The position numbers and the translations under genes were made by a program. A stretch of DNA of 64,000 bases, taken from assembly GCA_004352715.1 (NCBI GenBank), contig SCFE01000001.1, positions 148,195 through 212,194 of the forward strand, in the 5' to 3' direction. The notes beneath the pieces were generated by a model. It did no database searches, was not told where the DNA came from, and was given only the letters and a program-made list of their open reading frames with translations. The number at the start of each line of letters is the position of its first letter. The first letter of the stretch is position 1. This DNA is from Hofstenia miamia (lineage: Eukaryota > Xenacoelomorpha > Acoela). This document shows, piece after piece, positions 45,173 to 56,884 of the stretch.

Positions 45173-46861
45173 ATGTACAAGAATAAGAAGGATATCGCAA
45201 ACATTTTAAACAGAAATTTTGAAAATATGGGTAAATTCAATTTTAAATTCGGAAAAATTGGAAATAATTCACCCCAACAACCTGATATACGCAAGGAACG
45301 TTTTCATTTCAACTTAATTTCCTACTATGAACTTAGAAATGTAGTAAATAAGCTAGATAATAATAAATCATGTGGATCCAGTAACCTGCCGTATTGGATA
45401 ATTAAGAAATATTTTTATATTTTTGGTGAATACCTGCTTGTAGCATTTAATCAAAGTATTATAAATAATGACTTTCCTACCCTTTTAAAGCAATCTGATA
45501 TTTCACCGTTATATAAAAAAGGAGACCCGCTAGACCCCATGAACTACAGGCCAATTAGTATAACACACCCCTTCTCAAAAATATTTGAAAAACTACTAGC
45601 CGCACAAATGTACAAATTTATCAATGACAATCAAATTTTATCAAGTAATCAATTTGGATTTCGACCTAAATTCAACACATCTGATGCGATTTTATCAATC
45701 ACAGAAAAAATTAAACAAAATTTAAATCAAAATTTGTTTACAGCGGTTGCTTTACTTGATTTAAGCAAAGCATTTAATTCAATGAATTTCGATATTTTAG
45801 AAAAAAAATTAAGGCTAGAAGGTTTTAGTGTCAATGCAATAAATTTCATTATGAGTTTTTTAGAGAATCGCAGACAAAGAGTAAAAATTGATCACATTTT
45901 CTCAGACTATACTACTACAAATCTAGGCGTACCACAAGGAACTGTATTACGACCCATTATTTTCGCACTTTATGTCAATGACATTTCAAAATCCTTGACA
46001 AATGGAACTATTTACCAATATGCAGACGATACTTGTATATTACGGACAGCAAAAAATCCCTTTGAGGCAACCAAACATTTGACAAAAGATATTGAAAATC
46101 TCGTAACATATTTCAATCATAATAAACTAAAAATCAATTCTGACAAAACTCAATTTATCATCTTTTCATCTAAACAACAACAAAAGCTTACTAAAAATTT
46201 TAAAATTAATGTTTGTGAAAACGAAATTAGTCAAAGTAAATGTGTAAACTATCTAGGTGTATTATTAGACAATGACTTAAATTTCGATAATTTCTTCTCC
46301 CACAAATTAAAAAAGATGGCATGTGGAATAAAATATTTGTACCATTTGCGCCATGTAGGAAAATCATCGCATGTAGAACTAATTCATTCATTTGTCTTAA
46401 GTCAATTTAATTACTGTGCATTTCTTTTTCAAAATCTCACATCGCAAAAACGTTCATCATTAGCAAAAATGTTTAACTGGGCATTTAGAACACTTAATTA
46501 TATTGAAAAACATGAATCCATAACGCAATTAAGATCATCATATAACATTTTGGCCCCGAATTACTTTATTCAGTATCAATCTTTATGTATGATTCACAAA
46601 TTTATTCATGAATTAAGTTCATTAAGTTTTCTTAATAATTACATCAAAATCAATAAAAGAAATAAAACACTTTTTAGCATCAATAATCGTCAAGATTCAT
46701 TTTCTTTTAAATGTTCAATCTCTTGGAATGATTTAAGTATTGATATAAAATGTGAGAAAAACTATAAACACTTCAAGAAAAAAATAAAACAAGTTCTATT
46801 AAGTAGGCAAACATTATTGGGCATAGATAATAAACTCAACGCATGGTCAAATTACTTTTAA
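45173..46861 (+). pseudogene. CR1-like ORF2, reverse transcriptase
   Basis: An open stretch of 562 codons, itself intact but cut off from the upstream part. Motifs in order: DISPLYKKGDP and NYRPIS (residues 109-129), FGFRP (161-165), LLDLSKAFNS (motif A, catalytic Asp196), LGVPQGTVLRP (motif B, 251-261; most relatives have GS.L.P), YADDT (motif C, 283-287), then LGVLLDNDL and a thumb to residue 562. Both Asp residues of motif C and the motif A Asp are present, so the polymerase core is preserved. Target-primed reverse transcription would need the upstream endonuclease. The stop is followed by a short 3' UTR and (TTA)n. Confidence 0.9.
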
Positions 46862-46969
46862 AACTGCCCTTTAATTAATATTGCATATTTAATTAGTTTT
46901 GTAAATATTTTTGTCATGTGTTAGTTTATAATTTTTATATACATTTAAGCAATAAATTTGCTTTGACTC

Positions 46970-47001
<32 letters not shown>

Positions 47002-47027
47002 ATTACTATTATTACTATAATAATTAT
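46970..47027 (+). repeat. (TTA)n tail of the CR1-like element
   Basis: TTATTATTATT for about 30 bp, then degenerate ATTACTATTATTAC. CR1-superfamily elements typically end in short tandem repeats rather than poly(A). Confidence 0.85.
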
Positions 47028-47382
47028 GGGTTTTGGGGCTTTAATGAACAGTTGAACTGTTTGTTGCATGTAACTTTATGGGGCATGAATTCTAATACAT
47101 AGTAAATCATACAATTCCCCACTACTAGGTAGTTAGATATGTATGAAAACGCATATATGGATTTCTTACATTGAAATTTTCGATATACTTGAGAAAATAT
47201 TTCATTAGCACAAATTGAATTTAGTGAAAGCTAAAATATTTCGGTAAATGTGCGTATTAATTGATATAGAGGAGGTTAAATTTGTATTGGCAGTAAAATC
47301 ACTGAGAAATTATTGCAGTTTCATTTGATTAGTGGAGAGGATTTTATAATACTAGTTGGATAGTCAAACGTGTCATTTGAAA
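47028..47382. other. Flank of the CR1-like element
   Basis: AT-rich sequence with no recognised feature. Confidence 0.4.
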
Positions 47383-47628
47383 ATGTCTCACTGCGGTACA
47401 TTCAGTAATAGCACAAGTACCACTACTTCCAATATCCGCCACAACACTGCTTCTGGATTAAGCGAGAGCAGGAGAAGCAAACCTAGAAAAAAACCAGTAA
47501 CTTTTGCAGCAGATACCGAAAATGTTGAAAATGAAGCTGATGAAGAGACATTGAAGAGAGAAGCCATTAAAAAAGAATATCTTGAAATTTATGAGGTTGG
47601 AAATCACTTCATGTTATTTATATCTTAA
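47383..47628 (+). CDS. Small hypothetical ORF or exon, basic then acidic
   Basis: From the ATG at 47383, 81 codons: Ser/Thr/Asn-rich start (MSHCGTFSNSTSTTTSNIR), a basic patch (SRRSKPRKKPVTF) and an acidic helix (ENVENEADEETLKREAIKKE), ending in a stop after HFMLFIS. The composition is more protein-like than the surrounding AT-rich frames. The last residues become hydrophobic after ATGAG|GTTGG, so the exon might end at that possible donor with the rest read-through. I do not recognise a family. Confidence 0.35.
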   Translation: MSHCGTFSNSTSTTTSNIRHNTASGLSESRRSKPRKKPVTFAADTENVENEADEETLKREAIKKEYLEIYEVGNHFMLFIS

Positions 47629-48040
47629 AATATAATAATTTTCACTACAAAAAATAATTAAGTAATTTATTTTTTGCGTAATATTGTCAAGCATTTAAAT
47701 AGGGGATCGCATTACAATTTTTGAAGGCCTAAGAGTCCTTAATGTTCTCAAGCGTTGAATTTCTGAATAATTAGTTTCACTAAATAAATCCATATCTGTT
47801 ATTCTGCATAGGTTTGATTTTTCCATTACATCATTGTACACTAGTCGTTCATTCATTATAAATTTTATTGTTTTGTGAACCTTGCCAATATTTTTAGAAT
47901 GTTGATTAGAAATCAACGTTTGAATTTACATCTGTGGTAGAAATAAACTATGTTTTGACCATTCTTATAAAATATTAATGATATTGCTCTTCTCGTGACT
48001 TTTAAGTAATAACTTACAGAAAACTTTTGTTTTGTCTTCG
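47629..48040. other. Non-coding stretch
   Basis: A 73-codon minus-strand frame at 47695-47916 contains repeated LRTLRTLRPS-like residues but no recognisable domain. Confidence 0.4.

Positions 48041-48073
<33 letters not shown>
48041..48073. repeat. (TA)n microsatellite
   Basis: About 32 bp of TA repeats. Confidence 0.95.
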
Positions 48074-48077
<4 letters not shown>

Positions 48078-48837
48078 GCATGTTATTTACAAAAAACTCA
48101 GTTGATATGATCGTTTTATTATTCGCCTATTGTATTGTTATTGATTGTAACTATTTTATATTTAGGATAGGAAGCTGCTTTAATGATTACTTAGCTTTTA
48201 TTTGTTCAGCCGCTAGTGTCTCTGCATCTTTGCGTATTATTTATATTACTAAACCACACATTGTTGAGTGTGAGCTATTAAGTCGAATTGTGACTGGTAT
48301 TTATTATCACCAAGTAGTTAGGGTTAGGGTACACATAGTAAATATTGTCCTTGTGAGCATGAGCTGAGTTGCTGGAATATGAAATTTTCGGAGTTGCGGA
48401 TGGACTCTCGGTGAATGGATACCGTTTAGGCCGGTTGTCCACGAACAACTGGAGTCTGTTGGAGCTACCTAAAAGGTAGTGGTTACTCGTTATACTCGTT
48501 TGAAACTCAATATAGTTCAAGAGTAAAATGTGTGACAGGAAACAGAGTTCAACTAGACAGACGTTACCCCACTATAGAGAAACTGTATGGCTTACCAAAT
48601 ATATACTCTTAAATGCATGCACATTTCAGACTGGATGATGGTTCTACAACACTTGGTAACATCAATTTTAATTTCTTTACTTAGTGAAATACTCATTAAA
48701 TAAAAAGGTTTGGTACAAAGTATCTATGTTTATCAACAATTCAAGTCAATCCGTTTTGAATAATCCCTTGATATGCACATTAAATCAGCATCTAAGGAAA
48801 ATATTAATAAGAAATATCTCATCAATGAATTACAGCA
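48074..48837. other. Non-coding stretch before a Tc1 relic
   Basis: Contains two TTAGGG units at about 48317-48328, too few to be telomeric. Composition is more balanced at 48360-48560, but no gene is recognised. Confidence 0.4.
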
Positions 48838-49805
48838 ATGACTAAGACGAAGGAATTCAGTAAAGATTTAAGGGAAAAAGCCATTACTGCCTTAAAAGAA
48901 TGGATGAACGTACACAGCAATTTCAAATGTTTTGATATCCCAAGTATAATAAGATAGAACAGAGACTATGAAACTGTTGACAATCTAGGGGAAGAAAATC
49001 CAAGTTATCGCCAACCCAGAAAAGAAAAGTTATTCGCGAAGTGAAGAAGAATCTCCAGGTAACACGTAAGGACATTTTGACTGATTTATCGCAATTTGGA
49101 GTCAGTATATCGACGAGCACACTTCACGGAACTTTGCATGATGCAGAATTACGGGGATGTCGTCCAAGAAAGACCTATTACTTTATGCAAAAAAACTTCA
49201 GAGCCCGAAAAAACTTTGCCAAACTTCATTTAGACAAGCATGATACATTTTGGAATACTGTCCTGCGGTTAGACTAGACGAAACTCCAACTTTTTCCTAA
49301 CAGAGATGTGACTTTTGTTTGGAGAAAATAGGCGAGGCTTTCAATCTCATAAATATTATATCAACTAGGAAGCATAGCGGTGGAATATAGGGATGTTTTG
49401 ATGTCCTGGTAATCACATCGAAGTTGTAGGGATCATGAAAAAGGAGGATTATCGAACTAATTTGGAAAAATAATATCTAGTTTCAGGAAGGAACCTTAAA
49501 CTTGAATGGACAGTTCACCAAGACAAAGATCCGAAATATACGTTCAAAATTCTCAAGAATAAATTAGGAAGCAATAAAGTCAATGTTTTGGAGTGGCCAG
49601 CGTAAAGTCCGCAATTAACTCCAATAGAAAATTAATGGAAAAGGCTGAAAAAAGAGTCAATGATCAAAAACCAACCAATTTGTACTGGGGAAATTCTCTA
49701 AAGTGGTCAAATCTTCCCGTCGATAAGTGCAAGAATCTGATATTCAATTATCGTAAAAGATTGAAAGCTTTTTTCTACCGAAAAGGACATGGAATTGACT
49801 GCTAA
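48838..49805 (+). pseudogene. Tc1/mariner-type transposase, second family, broken
   Basis: Near full-length (about 320 codons) but with multiple stops and frame changes. The N-terminus MTKTKEFSKDLREKAI is a typical Tc1 helix-turn-helix start. Then VTRKDILTDLSQFGVSIS and STLHGTLHDAELRGCRPRK, then DKHDTFWNTVL with a DET-type first Asp, VHQDKDPKYT with the second Asp, and SPQLTPIEN with the Glu. All three DD34E residues can still be found, but not in one frame. A GGGGCGAATACTTTCGGG-like terminus near 49994 may be the right end; the left end was not found. It is clearly a different family from the element at 29806-31099. Confidence 0.8.
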
Positions 49806-50448
49806 TCTTAGGGAAGCAATAATATTGAACCATATGGAATGCTTAATTATGTTATTTTCATGTTAATATATAGAATGCTTTTGTTTAAACTTTCATATAA
49901 CATTGCTTTAATGCCTTTGACATTCCATTTAAAAATTATTAATTTTTTACTTATATTATCAAAATTATTTATAAAAATTAAATTTTTCATAAGGGGCGAA
50001 TACTTTCGGGCTTAACTCTTCGTTACTATTTATTTCTTAAATGAATTTAAGTGTTATAATAATTTCGGTGGCATGCTTACTTTGTTATTAATATAGGTAT
50101 CTAGATTATTCAAGATTTCCATCTTGATGTTTGCTCTTCATTTAAATCATTACAGTGTTTCAATATTTGTTTCTGATTTATTTATTTTTGAAAGCAAAAA
50201 TATTTTAATCACATAAGATGAAATTTCCTTTTGAATGCCTGTTAGAGTTATGGAATAAATGTTTATTACTGTATAATAACATTAATCAAAAACAGCCATC
50301 AACATGCAAGTCTTCACTATTTTATATACCTAAGCCTCTTAAATACCCTTAAAAAACTAACTAGAAGTGAAAAAATTTGCAAATGCAAACTGACAAAAAC
50401 AATATGTGATAGTCAAAAATACGCTACGATATTCAGAAGGTGTGGATG

Positions 50449-50483
<35 letters not shown>

Positions 50484-51399
50484 TGCCATTGAGAATTTTC
50501 AAATTTTGCTTTATATTTAGAGCGCTAGTCATCTATTGGTGTGAAGAAAGTAGGTTGTTTAATAAGCCTATATTTCTTATGTCTAGACATTCTAAATAAT
50601 GCATGCACAAAAAAATTTTGAACAAATCTGATAAAAAACTATTTTCTATATTACGCTTAAAATTCTCTCTAAATACATAGTTCTTAATTTGTATATATAT
50701 ATATAAGCGAAATTAATGTGCTTAATAGCATTTAAATTTAGAATGCAAAGCGATTATTTGATGATTGCTTCTAATTTCAATTCAATTGAAACTGCGAAAT
50801 AGTTCATTGGAGCATACTAAATCTAAAAGATTTTCTACCAGCTGTGATATTAATGAATACTCTTTTCAAGCTGTTTAAAGAAGCGCAAGTGCTTTGTCTG
50901 TATCGAATTTCGAGTAGATGTAATGTATATAATTAGATATATTGCCTTTAAATAATTGAGTTCTCTCCGGACTTTGATTGAGCACCATGCCATACTTCCA
51001 TACATATTAAATGAAATCCTACATTTTTAAAAAAATTGAATTCAGTACATATTGATCAAAGAAAGAACGGGTGTGCACAATTATGTCAATGACGGCTCTC
51101 AGATATTTTCCAAACCAATTTAGAGCTTAGACTAAAGAAATTTAATGCTGAAATTGTTATAGTAACTCTTGAAGAATCAAATTACCATACGAAATCAGTA
51201 GTCTACAATTATTGCCTATTGTTAAGTTTATAGTTTAAATTGATATTGAATGAACAGTGTTGAAAATTTTACAACCTGCCGATTAGATTTTAATTAAACC
51301 GACCTACTAGTTGGGTTTGGTCGGTAAAAATCTGAAGATTCAGTCGATTCGAAATGCATTTTAACTGCTTACAACTATGGAATAAATTTTCTGCATATA
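49806..51399. other. AT-rich stretch with (TA)n at 50453-50480
   Basis: No recognisable gene. A short TA tract also lies at 50693-50704. Confidence 0.5.
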
Positions 51400-51990
51400 G
51401 AGGTACCGCAAAAATTCTTAGAACTCTAAGTATTTTGCGAAATTTTTTAGTTTTTCAAAAAAAAACATTAAAAATTGTTTAAAGTCATGTATTCTCATGA
51501 AATGTTTGTCTAACTAATCATGAAGACTGAGTTTGATATCAAAAAACTTAAGTAATAGCTGTTGGGTATAAAATCATGGTCAACATACACCAAAGAAAGA
51601 AGTAGTTTTAAAGAAATTTAGAGGATTTTCATTGAAATAAAAATTCGTAAAATGTCAATGTGCTTTATTAACATCCATTCTTCTGGCCATGATCTCCACC
51701 AGTCTAGTATGCTTCACAGTTCATATTTTTTCCATTTCGAGAAGGTGAGGGCATCCCGAACTTGATGGCTGCAAGAGGCCAATCAATAACTCCGGCAGTT
51801 TTTTTTCAAAGTTTTGTCTGTGTTGTTAGGCTCAGTAGATAACAATGGGAGGTTGGCGGGAAACTTTTGAAACAACCTTTTTGCATAATGTTGACAAATT
51901 ATTAAAAAGTACCTTTTCGTATTCATGTAGATTCCAATCTTAGTAGATAACAAAAGTCCAATCGGAGCTTGCACATCTTACTGACAGTGA
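51400..51990 (-). pseudogene. Tc1/mariner relic, third family
   Basis: At 51400, after TATA, a terminus-like GAGGTACCGCAAAAATTC is seen. On the minus strand at about 51910-51860 HYAKRLFQKF resembles the segment after the second catalytic Asp. Near 51720-51660 RLVEIMARRMDVNKAH matches the C-terminal LV.SM.RR..AVI block of Tc1 transposases. The frame changes repeatedly and the opposite terminus was not found. Confidence 0.45.
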
Positions 51991-54055
51991 GAGGCTGAAA
52001 TACAGTTAGCACTAACACATACCACATTTTGTTAAGAGTAAATCAAATTTCATCTCTGTTCTGTATGTATACTAGAAGCAAAGAAAGTCGACATATTTTG
52101 AAAATATTTGCTGTTTTCAAAAATATTGTTGTTGCAAATTATATGATGAATATTTTCAAGTTTTGCTTTGAAATGCTAAAAGTTTACTTCAAAATACATG
52201 AATTCACAATATCTATATTCAGATACTGATTTTCTATATGCAATGCTTGATTAGATATACGGTATCATTTGAATAAATAATTATATTTGAAACTCATTTC
52301 TTTAATGATTGCAAATATTTGCAACTGTTAGTGTTAATGATTTTTAGCTAGATACCTTTATAAAATATTGGCTTAAGGTATTAATCACATTTTCCTGGTT
52401 GTTCCTAATGGTAAACTCAGTAAAATTTCTTGTTTGCAGGCTTTGTAAATGAAAATTAAATTTATGCTTGAGCATTCCAGTATTTATTATGGTTTTAGAT
52501 ATTCATAATTAATTGAATAATACCTTTCAGAATTTCATACAAGTTTTTATTAGATTTTGAACTTGTGCAAATATTTTCCAAGGTTATGAATATAATTTAA
52601 TTAATATTATATATATATATATATTTTTGGAAAAGAAAACATTTGCAATTTTCAGCCAAGTAAATCGAAATTATTATAAACTTCAAAAATAATTCCTAAA
52701 AACAATATTTTCATCGACAATTAGGACGACAGCAGACATATGAGTTAAAATTTTTTTATCTTCAAATGATTTTAAGAAACTCAGATGTTGTTAATATTGG
52801 TGCTAACAAAAGATATCCAAGCCCCGTGTAACAAAATTTTAATGGAATTCTATTGAACATAGGATTGCGGCAAAGTATTGTATTCTACACAAATCATCAA
52901 TGGAAATTCTGTTTTGCCTCGAGCTTATTCAGAATGTTAGTATACTTAACTAAACATGTTTACGTAAATTTTAACTAATACTATTAACACATAAACAGTT
53001 TACCACAGTTATGCTTACTTTTTAAATACGAAATAGTTTGACTACTGATTATACAAACAGCCCTTCTTTATATCACATTCTTGTATGAATTTCAAAGCAA
53101 GATTGTCAAGCATGATTTTCCTCATATTTTTATTATGATTTCTATCATTTACTTATGAAAATACAATACGAATACTACATATCTTTACATATATATATAT
53201 ATATATTAGATTGCTCGGTTTTTGAAAAATTATCTCAAATTTTCTGTCTCCTGAAACTTACAGGTGAGGTTAGGTATGCTGATTACAAAAATATCAAATT
53301 TATTGTTTTAGTATTATCTTTCCTTTCGCGCACAACCATTCACGGGGCTGGGCAAGGGATAATTCATTTATCACAAAAGACACTAAAGACACTGCAATAA
53401 TCTAATTACTTCGATCGAATTTGCCTTCAACTTAGCATATATATATATATATATATGTATAAATCAGACTGTTTTCTACCCTATGTTCTAATTGACACAT
53501 TATTTAAAGGTTTTATAAGATAGTTTTGTTTAGAGCAACTAACTCCCAGTATGAAATCAAATAAAGTCATTAAAATAACTTAATTCCCTAGTGTTACATT
53601 TAAAGTATTAATTTTATTGAAATTTTGAACTATTAAGATATCAGGTGCAACGATAGATCTATTTATACGCATAGTTACACTTATGGAATTTACCAGATGA
53701 TTAGTTGAAGTTCGTGGCCTGTACACATGGTGAGTTCTTCTATAAATTGATATTAAGGTGGATATTTCGAAGCCATTTAAAAATATTCCCTATTCTAGCG
53801 CACTAATGCCATATTCAATGGGACACCTATAATGAAACTATCGTTAAATAATGCATATGATCTTTTAATAAATCAGAAACCTTTTTCCGATTTCAAATTT
53901 GTGTGATGCATAGAGAGACTTTTTATCTATGTATTTATAATAGTTGAACCAATATTATGATTGAGATATTAAAGGAAATTTATTAAGAAGTAATTAAAAT
54001 GAATTAAATATACAATTTATACTTCGTCTGCATAACATTTAATAAATATTGATAG
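51991..54055. other. AT-rich stretch with short (TA)n tracts
   Basis: TA tracts at about 52607-52624, 53189-53206 and 53438-53456. Short frames at 52029-52229 and 53155-53400 have no motif. Nothing else is recognised. Confidence 0.5.
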
Positions 54056-54360
54056 CAGGAGCGTATCTAGGGGGGTCGTTGGGTGCGAACGACCCCCCTT
54101 TTTAGATGACCTGCCCTTTTTGGAATTAAAGTTGTGTATTATATATGGTAAACAAGTATGGTAAACCATAGCTGTTATTCCACGTACGTGGTGTTATAAA
54201 ATTTTCATATTTTATATTATATGCATTACATTACTGAACCATGATTGGTAATATACACATCACTAGAAAAATAAATTTTTCATTTTTGTAAAAAAAGAAT
54301 AGAAATGCCCTTTTCAGAAAAATCCGACCCCCCTTATAAATTGCTAGGTACACGCGCCTG
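54056..54360. mobile_element. 305-bp non-autonomous DNA transposon
   Basis: The left end is CAGGAGCGTATCTAGG and the right end, reverse-complemented, CAGGCGCGTGTACCTAG. GATAG directly flanks both sides (54051-54055 and 54361-54365). The ends also carry GACCCCCC blocks in opposite arrangement. CAGGGGCGTATCTAGG-type termini are seen in hAT-like MITEs; the visible duplication is only 5 bp, so the superfamily is uncertain. No coding sequence. Confidence 0.7.
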
Positions 54361-54365
54361 GATAG

Positions 54366-54893
54366 CTATGTAATCTGACAATTACATGTAACATAAATCC
54401 CCTGATCGTTTCTTAGTAGCATTGCTATATGCAATAATCACATAGAAAATATTATACTTTACTTTCAAAATTGTTCAATTTCAGAAAGAATTTCATGGTA
54501 AATTTTCTTTCAAAATGGATTTGCAACTAAAATGTAAATCTATATCCTTATTTAAAAAAAGTTTAAATATCTATACCATGTACTTCAGAAATGTACCGAA
54601 TAAGATAATCACGGCTTGCTAAAGACGTTCATTCCATACTAAATTGAAAGATTTTCTTTCAATACATCCCTGTATATAATAAACAGATCACTCATACTAT
54701 TGTATGTCTCAAAAGTTCTGTAGAATATAGAGATAATGTAATTAGACAACACCACTTTCACAAATAATTACTGAGGTAACGGCGTTGCAGCCGGGTCACC
54801 TAGCCAGGGATTTGTTGGTGGCTTAGCAGTGTCCCATGATTAGCTTTTCTTGAAGGCTTCCCGGTTGTAATGTATCACGGGGTTATATTTATA
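54366..54893. other. AT-rich stretch ending in a GC-richer block next to an adapter
   Basis: From 54776 to about 54880 the composition becomes markedly more GC-rich (GGCGTTGCAGCCGGGTCACC). It ends close to the 19-bp Tn5 mosaic end at 54894. No gene is recognised. Confidence 0.5.
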
Positions 54894-54912
54894 CTGTCTC
54901 TTATACACATCT
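54894..54912. other. Tn5/Nextera mosaic-end adapter sequence (library artefact)
   Basis: CTGTCTCTTATACACATCT is an exact copy of the 19-bp Tn5 mosaic end used in tagmentation and mate-pair libraries. A chance exact match in a 64-kb window is very unlikely. It probably marks untrimmed adapter and a chimeric join. Confidence 0.93.
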
Positions 54913-56884
54913 CAATAAAGTCAGGCTTAAATAGTTTTATTGGTTTTAGAAATATTTTTATGTTGAATTTCGTTTTTTCTCTAATAGGGCATGTGAATTC
55001 ACTTGCTTTATTTCGAATTCGAATCCGAATATTAAGGCAATGTATGTGTAAATGCGAATTCGACGTGCAATCCAATCCAAAGTATAAATTCTATTGCAGA
55101 AACATCTGTTGTTAATAGTTGCTGTAAGAAACGAGTTTGACACATGAAAAAACTTTAGCTGTTTATTCTACAGTAGATGAATTCAACTAAGACACTTGAT
55201 GTGCGCATTTCACACAAAATGTTGAATCCTGGAATTATTTTTTTATAATAATTTTAGTGGAACATTTCAGAATTTTCTAGATCCACGACTGTACTGTTTC
55301 ATGATTCGAATTAGAATCCAACATAGATTTGGATTCGGATTTCATTTTAATTCCTTATTTGTATTTTGTTAACATTAAGTTTTCGAAATTGGCGTAAAAT
55401 TATTAAATTTAATGAATTCGAGATGAAGCATTCTAATGTTAAAGAAGACCAGCGTGATTTGTTCTTTATATCAATGTCTATACAAATACTCTGAGCGAAA
55501 CCCTGCTAGCAACGTTCTAGTTTCGAAAAAGAGGGTGCTAAATTCACCTAATGTTGACCAAAAGGCGAAATATTTTTACAGAGTATTGTGTTGACCTATA
55601 GATTTCGGAGGTCTTCCTTGATTCCTTGGGACACAAATTCAGCTATATTTGTTTATAATGCTGTGAACTCATGTCAGTGGCAACAATAACTGATTTGAAA
55701 TTTTTTATTGAGAGATGCTGATAATTTCTTTGTGTTTACACCCATTTTTCCTAGTACAATTTTAAACTAAATTCGAAGTACATGTAAACTTCACCAATGA
55801 AACGTGTTTAGTTCATATTTGAAATCAACATTTAGGGTGTATTTACCAGTTATAAATATCAGAAATATTATTTTAAAAACAGCTTTTCTGGACATACATT
55901 TTCCAATAAGCATTCTTATCGTAGGCGTGCAACTCCCTTAGGTTATACAAAGCAGCCTAAATTTAAACTACTGAATTAACTGAAATATACATTGTAAATA
56001 GAATTTACACTTATTCATTGTAAGCTTATAAATCCAAATTAGTACAATTTCAACCTACAAAAACAACTGCCTTAGCATAATATTGAGATTTGACAATTCT
56101 TATAAAATTAGTTCTTCACAATTTTTTATAATACAAAAGGCATTCCTTAATCACTTAAATTCTCTTTAATATTATTGATAATATAATGGATTTTATTAAA
56201 GACAACTCTTTACAAAACATCTGGTAAATGTTTACTTTCATCTCATAAACCAATTGATTTCCTTTCCAAAGAAATATATTTGTTATTTTTAAGAATGAAT
56301 CTATGGGAATATTGTACCTGTGGGACACCACCAAAATTTAGGCTGAATTCTATTACACATTTCAACCAATTTGTCTGAATACCTTATTAATAAAACTTGG
56401 CATATATAATTCTATTCAAATGTTTATTGAAATTCATATTCCCGTAGATGCCACATGGGTACAATTAATACGATTTATTGTAAAGGAAAAGTATGTCTGT
56501 ATCATAATTTTTATAATTTTTAGATAAATTCAGTTGAGACAATAACTTTATTTTATGGTTCACGGAAAGTTTATATCGAGTTATACTAAGTTTTGTACGT
56601 TTTGAAATTGGAGATTTATTGCAAAGACAAGTAACACACTTCACTTTAGAAACTAAGCAAATTCCAATATATAAATGCATAATATTAATAATAAACGCAT
56701 TATTTCCCATAGCAATGATAAAGGGAAAGCATCAACATAACAAAAACCAAATAATTATTACTGTAGGCTTGGAAATTGGTTAGTTGCTAAGTAATAATAA
56801 AATTTGAAGAAAATGTTTAACCAATGTAGTGAATGTCATATTGCTTGAATATACAGCTAACATTAGTGACGGGGATTCATGCTT
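54913..56884. other. AT-rich stretch without a recognised gene
   Basis: GAATTCGAATCCGAAT words near 55012-55030 and a TTGGATTCGGATTTC word near 55329 resemble hAT-type subterminal sequence, but no matched ends were found. Frames at 54870-55115 cross the adapter and should be ignored. Confidence 0.45.

Larger units (their letters stand above)
42641..47027 (+). mobile_element. CR1-like non-LTR retrotransposon with ORF1 esterase and 2A peptide
   Basis: A nearly full-length element of about 4.4 kb: ORF1 (SGNH esterase), a 5-nt gap, ORF2 (2A, AP endonuclease, reverse transcriptase), a roughly 110-bp 3' UTR and a (TTA)n tail at 46970-47027. The esterase ORF1 and the 2A motif ahead of the endonuclease are known features of CR1-superfamily LINEs. 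ORF2 is broken three times: a frameshift near 44570, a TAA at 44898-44900 and a frameshift near 45095. The little decay otherwise points to a young insertion. The 5' end begins at the ORF1 ATG with no leader, so it is probably 5' truncated or inserted into the ATT tract. Confidence 0.9.

Noticed and set aside
48317-48328. TTAGGG telomere-type repeat
   Set aside because: Only two units in ordinary sequence; no array.
54870-55143. Overlapping frames on both strands
   Set aside because: They run through the Tn5 mosaic end and are artefacts of the join.
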